From Corydoras sp. C115 (lineage: Eukaryota > Chordata > Actinopteri > Siluriformes > Callichthyidae), in NCBI GenBank assembly GCA_019802505.1, contig JAFMOC010000107.1, positions 358,001 to 422,000 on the forward strand: a stretch of 64,000 nt of DNA, given 5' to 3'. The translations under genes were made by a program, and so were the position numbers. The notes beneath the pieces were generated by a model. That model saw nothing but the letters and a program-made list of their open reading frames with translations, did not search any database and was not told the DNA's origin. Shown piece by piece: positions 1 to 10,382 of this stretch (its first letter is position 1; every line of letters begins with the position of its first letter).

Positions 1-2571
1 TGCTTGTAATCTCTTTGTTTTCTCATAATCTCTGCTCTGCCATCTAAGCAAGTACTGTTCTGAAAAGCCACCAAAGAACATTATGCATGACATCCACCTG
101 CTTGTTACATAAACGCATGTAATACCTGGCTGCCGCTGTTGCTTTGTCTTCAACCTGCGCATACAGGGGACTGACTAACACTCTCAGGTGCGTCATTCGC
201 ACATGACATTAGCAATGGTCTCTAAGTTTGTTGTGGCAGCTCACATGTTTACATGATTATCTTTTCAGCTTCTACTTGCTCTTTTTGATATTTGCTTTTG
301 TAGCGGTTTAATGGCTAAACAAGTATATTCTATATTATATTTAGTTGTAACTAACATTCTACTTAAAAATACACTAAATACTTTCTTTTAAAAAAAGATG
401 TATATAATTAATATCTGGGAAATTAATGTGTGAACAAAAATAGTGGTTTCTAATGGTTTACAAACATTTTGGATATATTGGATGGCATTACCTTGAACAA
501 GCTTTTTTCAATATCCTTTAGAAGACACTTATAATATCTTACTGAACCCGTCAGATATATTTTATACATTTATATAATTATACAATTGCAGTCATTGTGT
601 TAAAAAAAAACTTTAATGTTAATCAGCAACTGGGATATATAAAACAAGATGGAGCAAGTTTTTCAAGCCAATTAGATTGTTCAGTGGTCATATCTGAAAA
701 AAAGCATAATTGTAATCAATGCTATATTCCACTTACTTTGTATTTCAATCAATTATTCAGTTTGGGATTCAGATGGCTCCCTCCTAAAATTCCTTCTAAC
801 ACGTAATCTGGATCTGTAATCTTTTTACACACTAGTTTAGCCAAACAGAGAGGGGTCTGTAACCACAACAAAGATTGCAGCCTAAATAAATTGAGCATTA
901 AGTGGGATTTTTGCTTGCAGAGATCATCTCATGAGTCCTGCTTGTAAGGTATTTGTGCTTTGAACTGGAAAGAAAGTTGTTCCTGAGAAACATAAAAATG
1001 TAATGTAATGTTTTTGTATTATACATGCTAGGTCAGTAACTAAATATATGGTATTTATTGGTTTTATTTTTCTGTGCCACAATAAAATCCAATACCTAAA
1101 ATAAAAACTATATAATCTATAAACATCTCAGAGAGAAGCAGAATTATTGCCTGCCTTTATGGGTGTACTCTTTATACATAACGCAACTCAAAGGCAACAA
1201 GCAACTCATCTGACTTCAGCCATCTAATTACCAGCAAATCAGGCAGGGGTCACTAATTAGGCAGACCCAGATCCTGAGAGCAGCCACCATATGGCACAGA
1301 GCTGAACGTGTTTGGTGTCCTTGCCACGCTTTTAGTCTTTGAGTCACCTAATTGCCCCTCATCCACCCCCTTGCCTTCTGGGGTTTTTGTTTAACTTGGG
1401 GCAACATATTTTCTTGTAGTCTAATCTTCTTAGCTGGTCTGTGATGGGTGTTTCTTGCAAGGTAAATCCTTTTAAGATTAAATAGTTGAAAATCAGTTTT
1501 TGAAACACAGTAGTTCATAAAAAGTATAAAATACCAACTAGAAACTTATACTAGTAAACAACTAGTAAAGTTATAAAAAAAATTGTAAAAAATATTTTAT
1601 AAAATCGAACCAGTTTTGTTCTTATGTTTTTATAATGTAATGGATTAAATCTGATATACATTAAAAGAACATACCAATAACATATTTTTTTTTATTCTGA
1701 ATGATTTTTATTTTCCAACACAAAATTTAATCTTCATTTAGTTTGTTTTGTAACATTTAATTTATTTGTTTTATCATAAATAAAAGCACCAATATTATCT
1801 TTTTAATTTACTTATTATTCTATTATTAAATCAAACCAAGTATCAATTTTCTATATTGTTTTTGTCCCACTGCAAATAATATATGTTTATTTTTTACACA
1901 GGTTTGTGCACTCTCCCCTATAGTGAACATATTTGAACATATTCTTTAATTATGATTTCATTTTATTAATTATCATATTGGATTAAGTATAACACAAACT
2001 TATAATTATGCATTTACATTTGTAATATACAAGTGGACTGTAATAATTTCTCAAAAGACTGGTAAACATAATGGCCACAAGGTCTCAATAATCCAAACAA
2101 ACCCTGGCAATTAATTTAATCAAACATTTGTGAATTATAAATGTTTTATCAGCTTCAGAACAAACGGCACACATTTGTGTTTTACTTTAAAATAACAGTT
2201 TGAAATTATAAATGATTTTTTGCCCAAATTGTTATTGTTACAATATTGTTTTTCCTATAACAAATACATATGTAAATTATACACTTTATGTTAATATTTG
2301 CAAATTTTGTTGTGTTGTTGTTTGTCTTGTTGCTTTATTTTTTATTATTAGTATTATAACTAGAACTGATGTGTTTTTGTCATATTATTTTTATTATTAA
2401 AAGTTTTACTAGTACATAAAGTTGAAATCTCACTTGCGCACTCCTTTTTTTTCTTTTTCACTTTGTGGATGAACCTAATGCTGAACAGTGTGACTGATTG
2501 ATCCGCTTCTAGATAGACAGTAAAGATTAAGAGGATGACAAATAGGCATTTGCTTACACAGCGCTTGTTGA
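1..2571. other. Upstream non-coding region of nr2e3
   Basis: No supportable exon on either strand; the few open frames are short and lie in AT-rich sequence. The stretch from about 1400 to 2400 is very AT-rich and featureless. Two islands look less random: 1-300 (more mixed composition) and 1165-1400 (listed separately). The region probably holds distal regulatory sequence for nr2e3 or the unseen left neighbour. Confidence 0.6.
1165..1400. promoter_or_regulatory. Candidate homeobox-site-rich enhancer upstream of nr2e3
   Basis: A block of balanced composition inside AT-rich DNA. It has three homeodomain-type sites: CTAATTA at 1224-1230, the palindrome CTAATTAG at 1253-1260 and CTAATTG at 1348-1354. 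Such Q50-type sites are bound by retinal factors such as Rx, Vsx and Lhx proteins. It lies about 1.5 kb before the nr2e3 start. Enhancer function is inference; conservation was not tested. Confidence 0.35.
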
Positions 2572-2820
2572 TAATCCCCTTGTCTTCCTTTAGGGAGCCC
2601 AAACTGGCCAGGGGCTCACAGACTCACTGCAGCATCACCAATGACATGTCTGAGACAGACAACAGTGGACATTATTTAAGATCGCAGCAGGGTAGGCAGA
2701 GAACTTTGACCTAAGAACGATTAAGAATAAGTTTTGCAGCTTGGACCAAACATAGAAGAAACACTTGGCAAGTGGTTTTGACGTGACAAACGGATTCTAC
2801 TTTAATACAAATTAAACTAA
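2572..2820 (+). promoter_or_regulatory. nr2e3: nr2e3 proximal promoter and 5' UTR
   Basis: Directly before the nr2e3 ATG. TAATCC at 2572-2577 matches the core bound by CRX/OTX homeoproteins, which are known activators of photoreceptor genes, and a GATTA core lies at about 2525. A TATA-like TATTTAAG at 2673-2680 would place transcription start near 2705, giving a leader of roughly 115 nt. The transcription start is inferred, not seen. Confidence 0.4.
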
Positions 2821-4934
2821 ATGGAGGATCCGATGCTGAATATTTCTATGGTGGCATCAATGTCACCCACAGACTCCTCTAGGAGCAACTCCACAGAGGA
2901 CAGCCATGGAGGTAAATATACAGTAACTTTAAAATTTTCTTTTTTATGTTTTTTTTTTTTTTGAAAAATTATAACCATCGTTTTGTGGTACAGGTAAAAG
3001 TCCAGCTCCTGGGAAAAGCCTTACTCAAGGTCTACTATGTAAAGTGTGCGCAGACACAAGTAGTGGAAAACACTACGGGATCTATGCCTGCAATGGCTGC
3101 AGTGGTTTTTTCAAGCGCAGTGTAAGACGTAGACTAATTTACAGGTAAGTAAAAAGCAATGTGACTGTTTTCTATTATCATAATATTGACTGCTCACTTA
3201 ACTGCTTTTTTAAACATTTTTTGGGGGATTTTAGGTGTCAAGCAGGTACAGGAATGTGTCCTGTAGATAAAGCCCACCGTAACCAGTGCCAGGCATGTCG
3301 CCTAAAAAAATGCCTTCAAGCTGGCATGAACAAAGACGGTGAGATTTTTTAAATTTAATCCTTTTATTTGTCTATCTTTCATCTGCCTTCTAACAATCCT
3401 GTCACCTTTTCACCCTTAGCTGTTCAGAATGAACGGCAGCCACGAAGCACAGCTCAGGTCAGATTAGACTCACTGGACATAGACACAGAGAAGGAGCACT
3501 TGGCCACCACCAGGGAGCCCACCTCCTCATCATCAACTTGCTCTGTTATAAGCAGGCCTCTTCTGGGCTCCACCATTAGCTCCAGCATCAGTTCTACCGG
3601 CCCAAGCCAGTGCAGCAGCAGCCCTAAGAATAACCATCGCTTTATGGCCAGTCTGATGACAGCTGAAACCTTTGCTAAGCTTGAACCTGAGGATGGTATG
3701 TACACCAAAATGCAATACAAAGTTAAAATACCAATAACAATTTTGGTAAAACAATATATTTTAAAAGTCTCTTACTTAAAAGAAAATATATTTTTGTTTC
3801 TGTAGCTCTGTAGTTTGTTTTACGAAAAAAAAAAACAAAAAAAACACTAACATTTCTTTTGCAGTCGAGGAAAATATTGACGTGACGAGTAATGAGCCTG
3901 AGATAAGTTCCCCAGAGACCAACACCACACTTTATCCCTATTCCAGCCCTGAGAGTATATATGAGACCTCAGCACGTCTGCTATTCATGTCTGTCAAGTG
4001 GGCAAAGAACCTTCCTGTCTTCTCTCACCTGCCTTTTAGAGACCAGGTAAGCTGATGAGTAGCTGTATTTATATAGTCACATATGATAAAACCATATGAT
4101 AAGGCATGACTCAACATTCAAACAGGTAGATTCTAATTCAATTACATAATTTCAGGGGAACAGCAGTCAATTAAGCATCTCTGTGTCTATTTGTTTAGGT
4201 GATACTTCTAGAAGAAGCATGGAGTGAATTATTCCTGCTCTGTGCCATTCAGTGGTCCTTGCCTTTTGAAAGCTCCCCTCTGCTATCTTTGCCTGATCTG
4301 TCTTCCCCATCACAGAGTAAAAGCACTGCTTCTGTCTGTGACCTGCGGATCCTGCAGGAGCTTTTCACACGCTTTAAAGCTCTGCGTGTTGACCCAACAG
4401 AATTTGCCTGCCTGAAAGCCATAGTTCTCTTTAAACCTGGTAAGTTCTCCATAAACATGCAATTACATGGGGGCCCAAATTTTGTCCCTTAACAACCAGT
4501 TGCTTAATTGTAATTATCCTTAAAACATTTCCTATATGTAGAAATGAATTACTTTTAAATTAACAAATACATCAACAATTACAATGATAAAGAATATTTC
4601 CCCTCTTAACAACAGATGCAAGTGGCCTCAAAGACCCAGAACAGGTTGAAAATTTGCAAGACCAGTCACAAGTAATGCTTTCTCAACATATCCACACACT
4701 GTACACCAGCCAGTCAGCGAGGTGAGCATAAAACAGCTGAAAAGAGAATATAACACATTTGAAAAAAAAGCAAAATGTATTTAAAACTCTGTACTTTGCA
4801 GGTTTGGAAGGCTGTTGCTGCTCCTTCCATCTCTACACTTTGTGAGCTCTGAAAGGATTGAACTTCTGTTTTTCCACAGAACAATTGGGAATACACCTAT
4901 GGAGAAGCTGCTTTGTGACATGTTTAAGAACTAA
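2821..4934 (+). CDS. nr2e3: Nuclear receptor subfamily 2 group E member 3 (photoreceptor-specific nuclear receptor), 8 exons
   Basis: Exons 2821-2911, 2994-3144, 3235-3338, 3420-3695, 3865-4046, 4199-4439, 4616-4721 and 4802-4934; all GT-AG, total 1284 nt, 427 aa (human protein about 410). The two-zinc-finger DNA-binding domain spans about residues 46-112, with first-finger cysteines in CKVC and the P-box CNGCSG followed by FFKRSVRRRLIYR. A Ser-rich hinge is encoded by exon 4. The ligand-binding domain runs from about 218 and includes EEAWSELFLL and DPTEFACLKA; the protein ends in the AF-2-like helix EKLLCDMFKN. In the family this orphan receptor represses cone genes and, with CRX and NRL, activates rod genes in the photoreceptor nucleus. 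Introns are tiny, so the gene occupies 2.1 kb. All key residues are present, with no sign of breakage. Confidence 0.96.
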
Positions 4935-5011
4935 ACCTATCATTCCATTTTATATTCATTTCTCTGTAGTACTGAAAGCTTCGTTTTTAAAAGTTTTTAT
5001 GTCCTGGTAAC

Positions 5012-5621
5012 AATAAAAGAATAGCTGCATAATGCATGTCTGATGCACCAGCAACACTAACATTCAAATTAGTCAGCTGAACTGGCTGTGCAGCTTGTTT
5101 CAGCAATCCGTCTTTATAAAAGTTCCATATTGTAATTTGCATATTTGTTTGTCCGAAATGTACTTTTGGATTAAATACATAGTCACACATTTTTGAGTGA
5201 ACTGCATAACTGATTGTTTAATAAATAAAATTGTATTTTGATAAAACATTGAAACCCAAAGAGTATGTATTGTTTTTTTAAACGTGATAGTCATAAATTC
5301 TCTATTAAGGGAATATACATTTAAATAAGTGTACTGTTTATACAGCAAGATTTACAGTTTACCTTAAATAAATGCTGTTAATGAGTGTAACTGTTGAATC
5401 AGGTTTTTTGTATGAAGTAAAATGCTAAAAAAAAAAATGTCTGTTAGAAAGTTTGTTAATTGATGCCTTAAGACTGGAATATCCTCAGTTATCTGGAAAA
5501 TGTCGTGATCAGCTATAGATGTCAGGTATAGATGATTAATTTGCTATAATATTCATAATAATGTCCAAGGTGACATTTATCAGTTGATTCCCTTTTGTAT
5601 TATTTGCACTTATGCAATAAA
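5012..5621 (+). terminator. nr2e3: nr2e3 poly(A) signals and probable 3' UTR
   Basis: AATAAA hexamers occur at 5012-5017, close after the stop codon, and at 5616-5621, with others in the AT-rich stretch near 5220. The 3' UTR therefore could end about 100 nt or about 700 nt after the stop. Which is used cannot be told from sequence. Confidence 0.45.
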
Positions 5622-5865
5622 TAAGTTGTTGCAGTTTCATGCACTCTTTTTCCTTGTTCTTATTACCCTTATTTACTTTTTTTCACACAGGCAACCCTAA
5701 ATCACTCAATATCCACCCAAATCAATGCTGAGATTAAATTAATATTGTGTTCTTATAATATAAATGCCCAATAATACAATTATTTTTATATAATAAAAAG
5801 ATGTCACAGTATGGTCTAACAGTAACCAACTTACTATAAGAATAAACTATATTAATATATATGAG

Positions 5866-6234
5866 GAGACACGGTGGCTTAGTGGTTTAGCATGTTCTCC
5901 TCTCAGGGCTAGGGATTCCCGGTTCGAATCCCCATCTGGGTGGATTTTCCATGTTCTCCCCGTGTCCGTGTGGGTTTCCTCCGGGTTCTCCGGTTTCCTC
6001 CCACAGTCCAAAAACATGGATCAAGCCAATTGAATTCTCCAAATTACCCCATATAGAGTGTGTCTGTGTGAGTGAGTGAGTGTGTGCCCAGCGATGGATT
6101 GGCGCCCTGTCCTGGGTCTATCTGCCCAGCGCCCGAGATGTTCTCCCCTGGATGGGCATGGGGAACCCCCCCCCCCCCCCCCCCGCGACCCTAATAGAGG
6201 ATAAAGCGGGAGATAATGAATGAATGAATAAATA
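5866..6234 (+). mobile_element. tRNA-derived SINE, copy 1 (plus orientation)
   Basis: The head carries an A-box-like segment (GGCTTAGTGGTTTAG, 5877-5891) and a perfect B box GGTTCGAATCC at 5921-5931, as in RNA polymerase III tRNA promoters. The body continues through a GT-rich stretch and a run of 19 C (6166-6184) to a TGAA-repeat tail near 6220-6234. Two other copies of the same family lie at 6557-6905 and 37499-37855. The copies look nearly identical by eye, suggesting recent activity. I do not name the family. Confidence 0.85.
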
Positions 6235-6556
6235 ATATATATGAATTTGCTGATTTTGTATTATGTTACTACTACAGCTTTTGTATTGTTATTAGATGCT
6301 GACAGTTGAATAATATTGCAATTAGAATACAAACAACGTGTTTTGAAATGTATAATGTATAAATGTATAAGCGTTACTGTTTTATGGTTATAAATTAAAA
6401 TTCCCTGAATGTTCACGTTCTTGCAAACAGATGGCGCTATAGTACTTCAGACTGTATGTAGAATTTCATGTTTGCTAATTTAGGATCTGTAAGTTGGTTT
6501 TCAATGCAGTATTTTGATTATTTTCTTAAGCACTTATTGTTTCATTTATAACAAAT

Positions 6557-6905
6557 TTGATTCATTCATTCATTATCTTCCGCTTTTATCCTCTATTAGG
6601 GTCGTGGGGGAGGGGGGGGTTCCCTATGCCCAGGGGAGAACATTTCGAGCAATTGGGCAGATACACCCAGGACAGGGCGCTAATCCATCGCTGGACACAC
6701 ACTCACTCACACACACACACTCTATATGGGGCAATTTGGAGAACTCAAATGATTGATCCATGTTTTTGGACTGTGGGAGGAAACCGAAGAACCCGGAGGA
6801 AACCCACGCGGACACGGGGAGAACATGGAAACTCCACCCAGATGGGGATTCGAACCGGGAATCCCTAGCGCTGAGAGGAGAACGTGCCAAACCACTAAAC
6901 CCATA
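6557..6905 (-). mobile_element. tRNA-derived SINE, copy 2 (minus orientation)
   Basis: Reverse complement of the element at 5866-6234: ATTCATTCATT tail at the left end, then the G-rich tract, body, and the B box (GGATTCGAACC as read on plus) at 6846-6856, with the head at about 6905. It is tail to tail with copy 1, with about 320 bp between. Several open frames cross it on both strands, but they only read through the repeat. Confidence 0.85.
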
Positions 6906-6959
6906 AGTAATTTTAGAATATGTGAAATGTTGTATAAAGTCTACTTAGTGCACTACGTT

Positions 6960-7560
6960 TAGAAATGTGAGAGCGATTTGAGACGCTGGTTCCGCTGGAA
7001 ACACGGAAGTGTTTGGTTCCGTTATGCTAGCAGCGCTAGTTTGTTACCCGAACACTTTCTTATTCCATTTTTAAAGCTTTATAATAAATGTCTCGTTTAG
7101 GGTTTTTGTAAAATGTCTCGTTTAGGGTTTTTGTAAAATGTTCGGCGGGTCCTCGGGGTTTAATTATGAGAGTCTTCCTCAGAAGGAGCCCGGGGGTGCG
7201 GCGGGGCTGTTCGCGCCTCGGTTCGGACCGTCGCAGCTTTCTGTCGGTCACTCGTTCGACTTCGTTCCTAAAATTAAAAACGTCGAGTTCGCAGATCAAA
7301 CTCAGAGATTCACATCGCGGCTCTGCAACCTGCTCGCCATCGCGCTCGGCTTTCTCTGCGTCGTCGTTACATTTCCCATATCGGCATGGTTCGTTTTGAA
7401 GGTCAGTTCACATGTGTGTTAAAAGTATGTGGACACCTCGATATCACACTGTGTTTGCGGCAGATCACACATGAGGGGGTGATTGTCCGGCAGGAGAGTG
7501 TGATGATGTTAGATATGAGTGTAAAGTGATTGTGATTAATGTCTGCGTTCGTGTATTTTT
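6960..7560. promoter_or_regulatory. stoml1: CpG-dense region at the stoml1 5' end
   Basis: By eye the only clearly CpG-rich and GC-rich stretch in the window, covering the presumed stoml1 promoter, exon 1 and intron 1. Fish housekeeping promoters are often unmethylated CpG-dense segments, so this likely marks the stoml1 transcription start. A formal CpG observed/expected calculation was not possible here. Confidence 0.5.
7086..7140 (+). repeat. 25-bp tandem repeat carrying two identical uORFs ahead of the stoml1 ATG
   Basis: Unit AAATGTCTCGTTTAGGG plus TTTTTGTA occurs at 7086-7110 and 7111-7135 and begins a third time at 7136-7140, where its ATG (7138) is the stoml1 start. Each full unit encodes ATG-started MSRLGFL plus stop (7088-7111 and 7113-7136). 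Because 25 is not a multiple of three, the three ATGs lie in three different frames. If transcription starts upstream of 7086, the leader has two short uORFs immediately before the main ORF. Confidence 0.8.
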
Positions 7561-9664
7561 GCAGACTGTTCCTAATTATGAGAGGATCGTTGTTTTCCGA
7601 CTTGGTCGCATCCGATCACCGAAGGGACCCGGAGTGGTTCTGTTACTGCCACTCATTGATCAGTGGCAAAAAGTTGATCTTAGAACCAGAGCTTTTAACG
7701 TCCCACCGTGCAAGGTACTTACAAACACAACTGCAGACTAAACTGTTAGGATTTTAAAATGTAAAACTATGAAAAACTTTAACCAATCATGTGATCATGT
7801 CTAATATCTGCACTTTTATGACTGTCACTGTATTCGGTGCCAGAACCTGCATCAGCTGTCAAAAAAAAGAAGAAGAAAGTCAAGGAAACACCTTAAACTG
7901 GTTGCCTGTCTGTCAGACGGGGATTTTTTTTCCAAACCTTAGGGGAATTAATGTCATTTGAAATGAACATTATGTTAACTGTCATTTCGTATCTTCTTTG
8001 TTAGGTGACTACAAAAGATGGTGGACTGGTGTCGGTTGGTGCAGATATCCAATTTCGGATTTGGAATCCGGTCATGTCTGTGCTGGCGGTGCAGGATCTG
8101 AATGCTTCCACACGCCTTGCAGCACAGAATGCCATGACACAGTGTCTGGGCAAAAGGACTATTAGAGAGATACAGACGGAGAGAGTTAGACTGGGCGAGC
8201 ACCTTGTGGTAAGAAGCAAGAGATAAGTCATGACTTATTGTACTTATGTTTTTTTTTTTTTTTAAAAAAGCTAAATAATTTACAATTAATTTGTTTTATC
8301 AGTAGAATTATCTACAGGCATTTAAAAACAGATTTAAAGATCATTTAAGTTTTAGGTTTATTTATAGGTAGGAAGGAAAAACTTTCTGGTGGTGGTGTTT
8401 TTTAAGGAAGAAACCTTATGAAAACCAAGGCTTAATTGGGGACTCCTTCACCTTAAGTGGCTGGACAGCATTACTAGTGCAGGACACCAATTTAATGTCT
8501 GTGTATATGATCAAGTGTCCATTCTTCCAAAAGAAATTCCCTAAACTACATAAGTTCATTGAAAATCCCCCTAAAAGCAATTAATAGACCATTATGAGAT
8601 AGACTTTGCAGTAACATCCTGACAGGACAGCAAAACCTCTAGTCTGATAGAAGTCAAATATGTTAATTAGAATGAGTTAATCATAAAAGTCCTTTTAAGA
8701 CTCTGTGAAGATTAAACTCCCCTAAGGTTATCGCTGTAGGCCTCTGGTAGTGTTGTGAATGAAAAGCTGGTGATATCACAAAAGAAAACTGATAAGAAAA
8801 GCATTTTTAGAAGTTGAGTTTACAGTTCATCCCGTATGATTTGCAGATGGACATAAATGAGTTGACAAAGCCCTGGGGTTTGGAGTTGGACCGGGTTGAG
8901 CTGACTTTGGAAAGTGTGCTTAGAGGTGCAGACGAGTCAAAAGCTGGGCCGCTTATCATGCCTCCTTCTGTTCCTGGCCTGGAGGGTCTTACAGGACCCA
9001 TACAACAGCTAGCTATGCACTTTATGGGGCAAACTACTGAAGCTAGTCTAATTAGTACAGGTCTGTTTTTTTCAGATTTGCTGTATTTGCAAGTCTTCTC
9101 AAATCAGCTGCATTATTAAAGTTGTACATTCTTCTTGTGCAGAAAAAGTACACATTACAGATGAGTTCAGCGCAGAGCCTGCAGTTCCTGGGAGCAGCAT
9201 GCAGATTGAGAATCTCCTCGTGGCAGTGAGGGAGGTTTTATCAGAGAACTTAGTTAATGAAGTGAGAGCCTGCTTTCAGTTTTACATCAGTCAGAATAGC
9301 GGCCAGATTACGAGCTGCTATGTTGATCTGACTCGAAGTAAGTATAGTTACAACTTGGATATAAAGATACATTTACACATGCAGAAATGTTAAACTTTAA
9401 ATTTAAAAAAAAAACGTGAAGAGTCCACTCTCTAATGTATATACTATTCAATATTTTTCCTGATTTGTAGGTAGTGGATCATGTGGGACAGGTGAAGTTA
9501 AGCAGCCAGATGTAACTCTGAGCATGAACGAGCAGGATTTAATGGCCATGTTTCAGGGAGTCTTGCAGCCGATTTCAGCCTACAGCAGTGGCAGACTGAG
9601 AGTGCAGGGAGATCTAAACACTGCCATGAAGCTACAGCCGCTCATCACCCTTCTCAAACATTGA
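7138..9664 (+). CDS. stoml1: Stomatin-like protein 1, 6 exons
   Basis: Exons 7138-7401, 7565-7714, 8005-8208, 8847-9060, 9143-9337 and 9471-9664; all GT-AG, total 1221 nt, 406 aa (human about 398). Residues 10-13 (YESL) fit the YxxPhi sorting signal that in mammalian STOML1 directs the protein to late endosomes. Residues 62-87 are a hydrophobic membrane-inserted hairpin with the family proline (Pro80 in TFPIS). An SPFH/band 7 domain follows (about 89-270; YERIVVFRLGRIR, DLRTRAFNVPPCK). The C-terminus, about 290-405, is an SCP2 sterol-carrier domain ending GRLRVQGDLNTAMKLQPL. The family is linked to cholesterol movement to late endosomes and to modulation of acid-sensing channels. The start was chosen because it opens the tyrosine-motif N-terminus; the tandem uORFs abut it. 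Confidence 0.95.
8340..8560. repeat. Degenerate interspersed repeat in stoml1 intron 3
   Basis: The phrase around 8406-8450 (AGGAAGAAACCTTATGAAAA and following) resembles a dispersed fish repeat I recognise by pattern, with drifted sequence. Boundaries are vague. It lies wholly within the 8209-8846 intron. A repeat-library search would be needed to name it. Confidence 0.3.
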
Positions 9665-9834
9665 TAAGCGATGCTGATACTTCTCCATTAAGTTTTAAGA
9701 ACATTTCCTGCTCTTAGCTAAACAGTCATAATTTACTTGATTTTTTTGTGTGTACTTTCAGACTGTAAGCTTTTCTTTGGTAACTAATGTACGATATATA
9801 ATGACCTGATTACTATTATTTTATGAAACAGTCG

Positions 9835-9840
9835 AATAAA
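9835..9840 (+). terminator. stoml1: stoml1 poly(A) signal
   Basis: AATAAA 171 nt after the stoml1 stop codon; another occurs near 9976. With the cyp11a1 promoter starting by about 10120, the stoml1 3' end must be near here. Confidence 0.55.
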
Positions 9841-10123
9841 TGACATGAATCAGGCTTACAGTCTAATTAGAAAAATGTTGTATTTGCATTAAACAGATTC
9901 TTTTTGTAAATTGAAGCTACTAAAATGGCTTTTTGATGAAACTATTTAAATTGTCCCTTTTTATTTATGTCTCTTAATAAATTATTCAGTGATATTTATA
10001 CATTACGTTCTACTGTTCTATTAAAATGGTATATGTAAATATGATTGGTTATAGTTTGAGGTTAAGTACAGAAATGTGCTCTACACATTAATGCTCTATA
10101 TGCTGATGATGTTAGTCTATATT

Positions 10124-10382
10124 TCAAGGCCTTTTAACTGATCCATTCTCAAAAAAACCTAGAGCCATAGATTTTTTCCTTTAAAACAGACGTGTTTATA
10201 TTTGAATGTTTTCCCAGTCACAATTTACATGCATATGCTGTTTTAGCCTTGAATCTGGCACTGAGAGGAGGTGCATAAAAACTTTAAACCTTGACCAGAG
10301 CCTTCTGTCCCTGACAGTAATGGTATGAGGAATGAAGTAAGAGTAAAAGACAGAAGAGGAAAGTGGAACTCAGGAGTGTGAA
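10124..10382 (+). promoter_or_regulatory. cyp11a1: cyp11a1 promoter with NR5A-like sites and TATA-like box
   Basis: Three half-sites with the NR5A (SF-1/Ff1b) core CAAGG lie within 260 bp of the ATG: TCAAGGCCT at 10124-10132 (plus), TCAAGGCTA at 10244-10252 (minus) and TCAAGGTTT at 10286-10294 (minus). A TATA-like CATAAAA at 10274-10280 suggests transcription start near 10305 and a leader of about 80 nt. NR5A control of CYP11A genes is established in vertebrates; binding here is inferred, and none of the three is a perfect YCAAGGYCR match. Confidence 0.5.

Noticed and set aside
5877..5931. A- and B-box pattern suggesting a tRNA gene
   Set aside because: No acceptor or anticodon stem pairing consistent with a functional tRNA; it is the head of a SINE with a long unrelated body.
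6514..6904. Overlapping 60-103 codon frames on both strands
   Set aside because: They lie within a SINE copy; the same frames recur in the copy at 37.5 kb.
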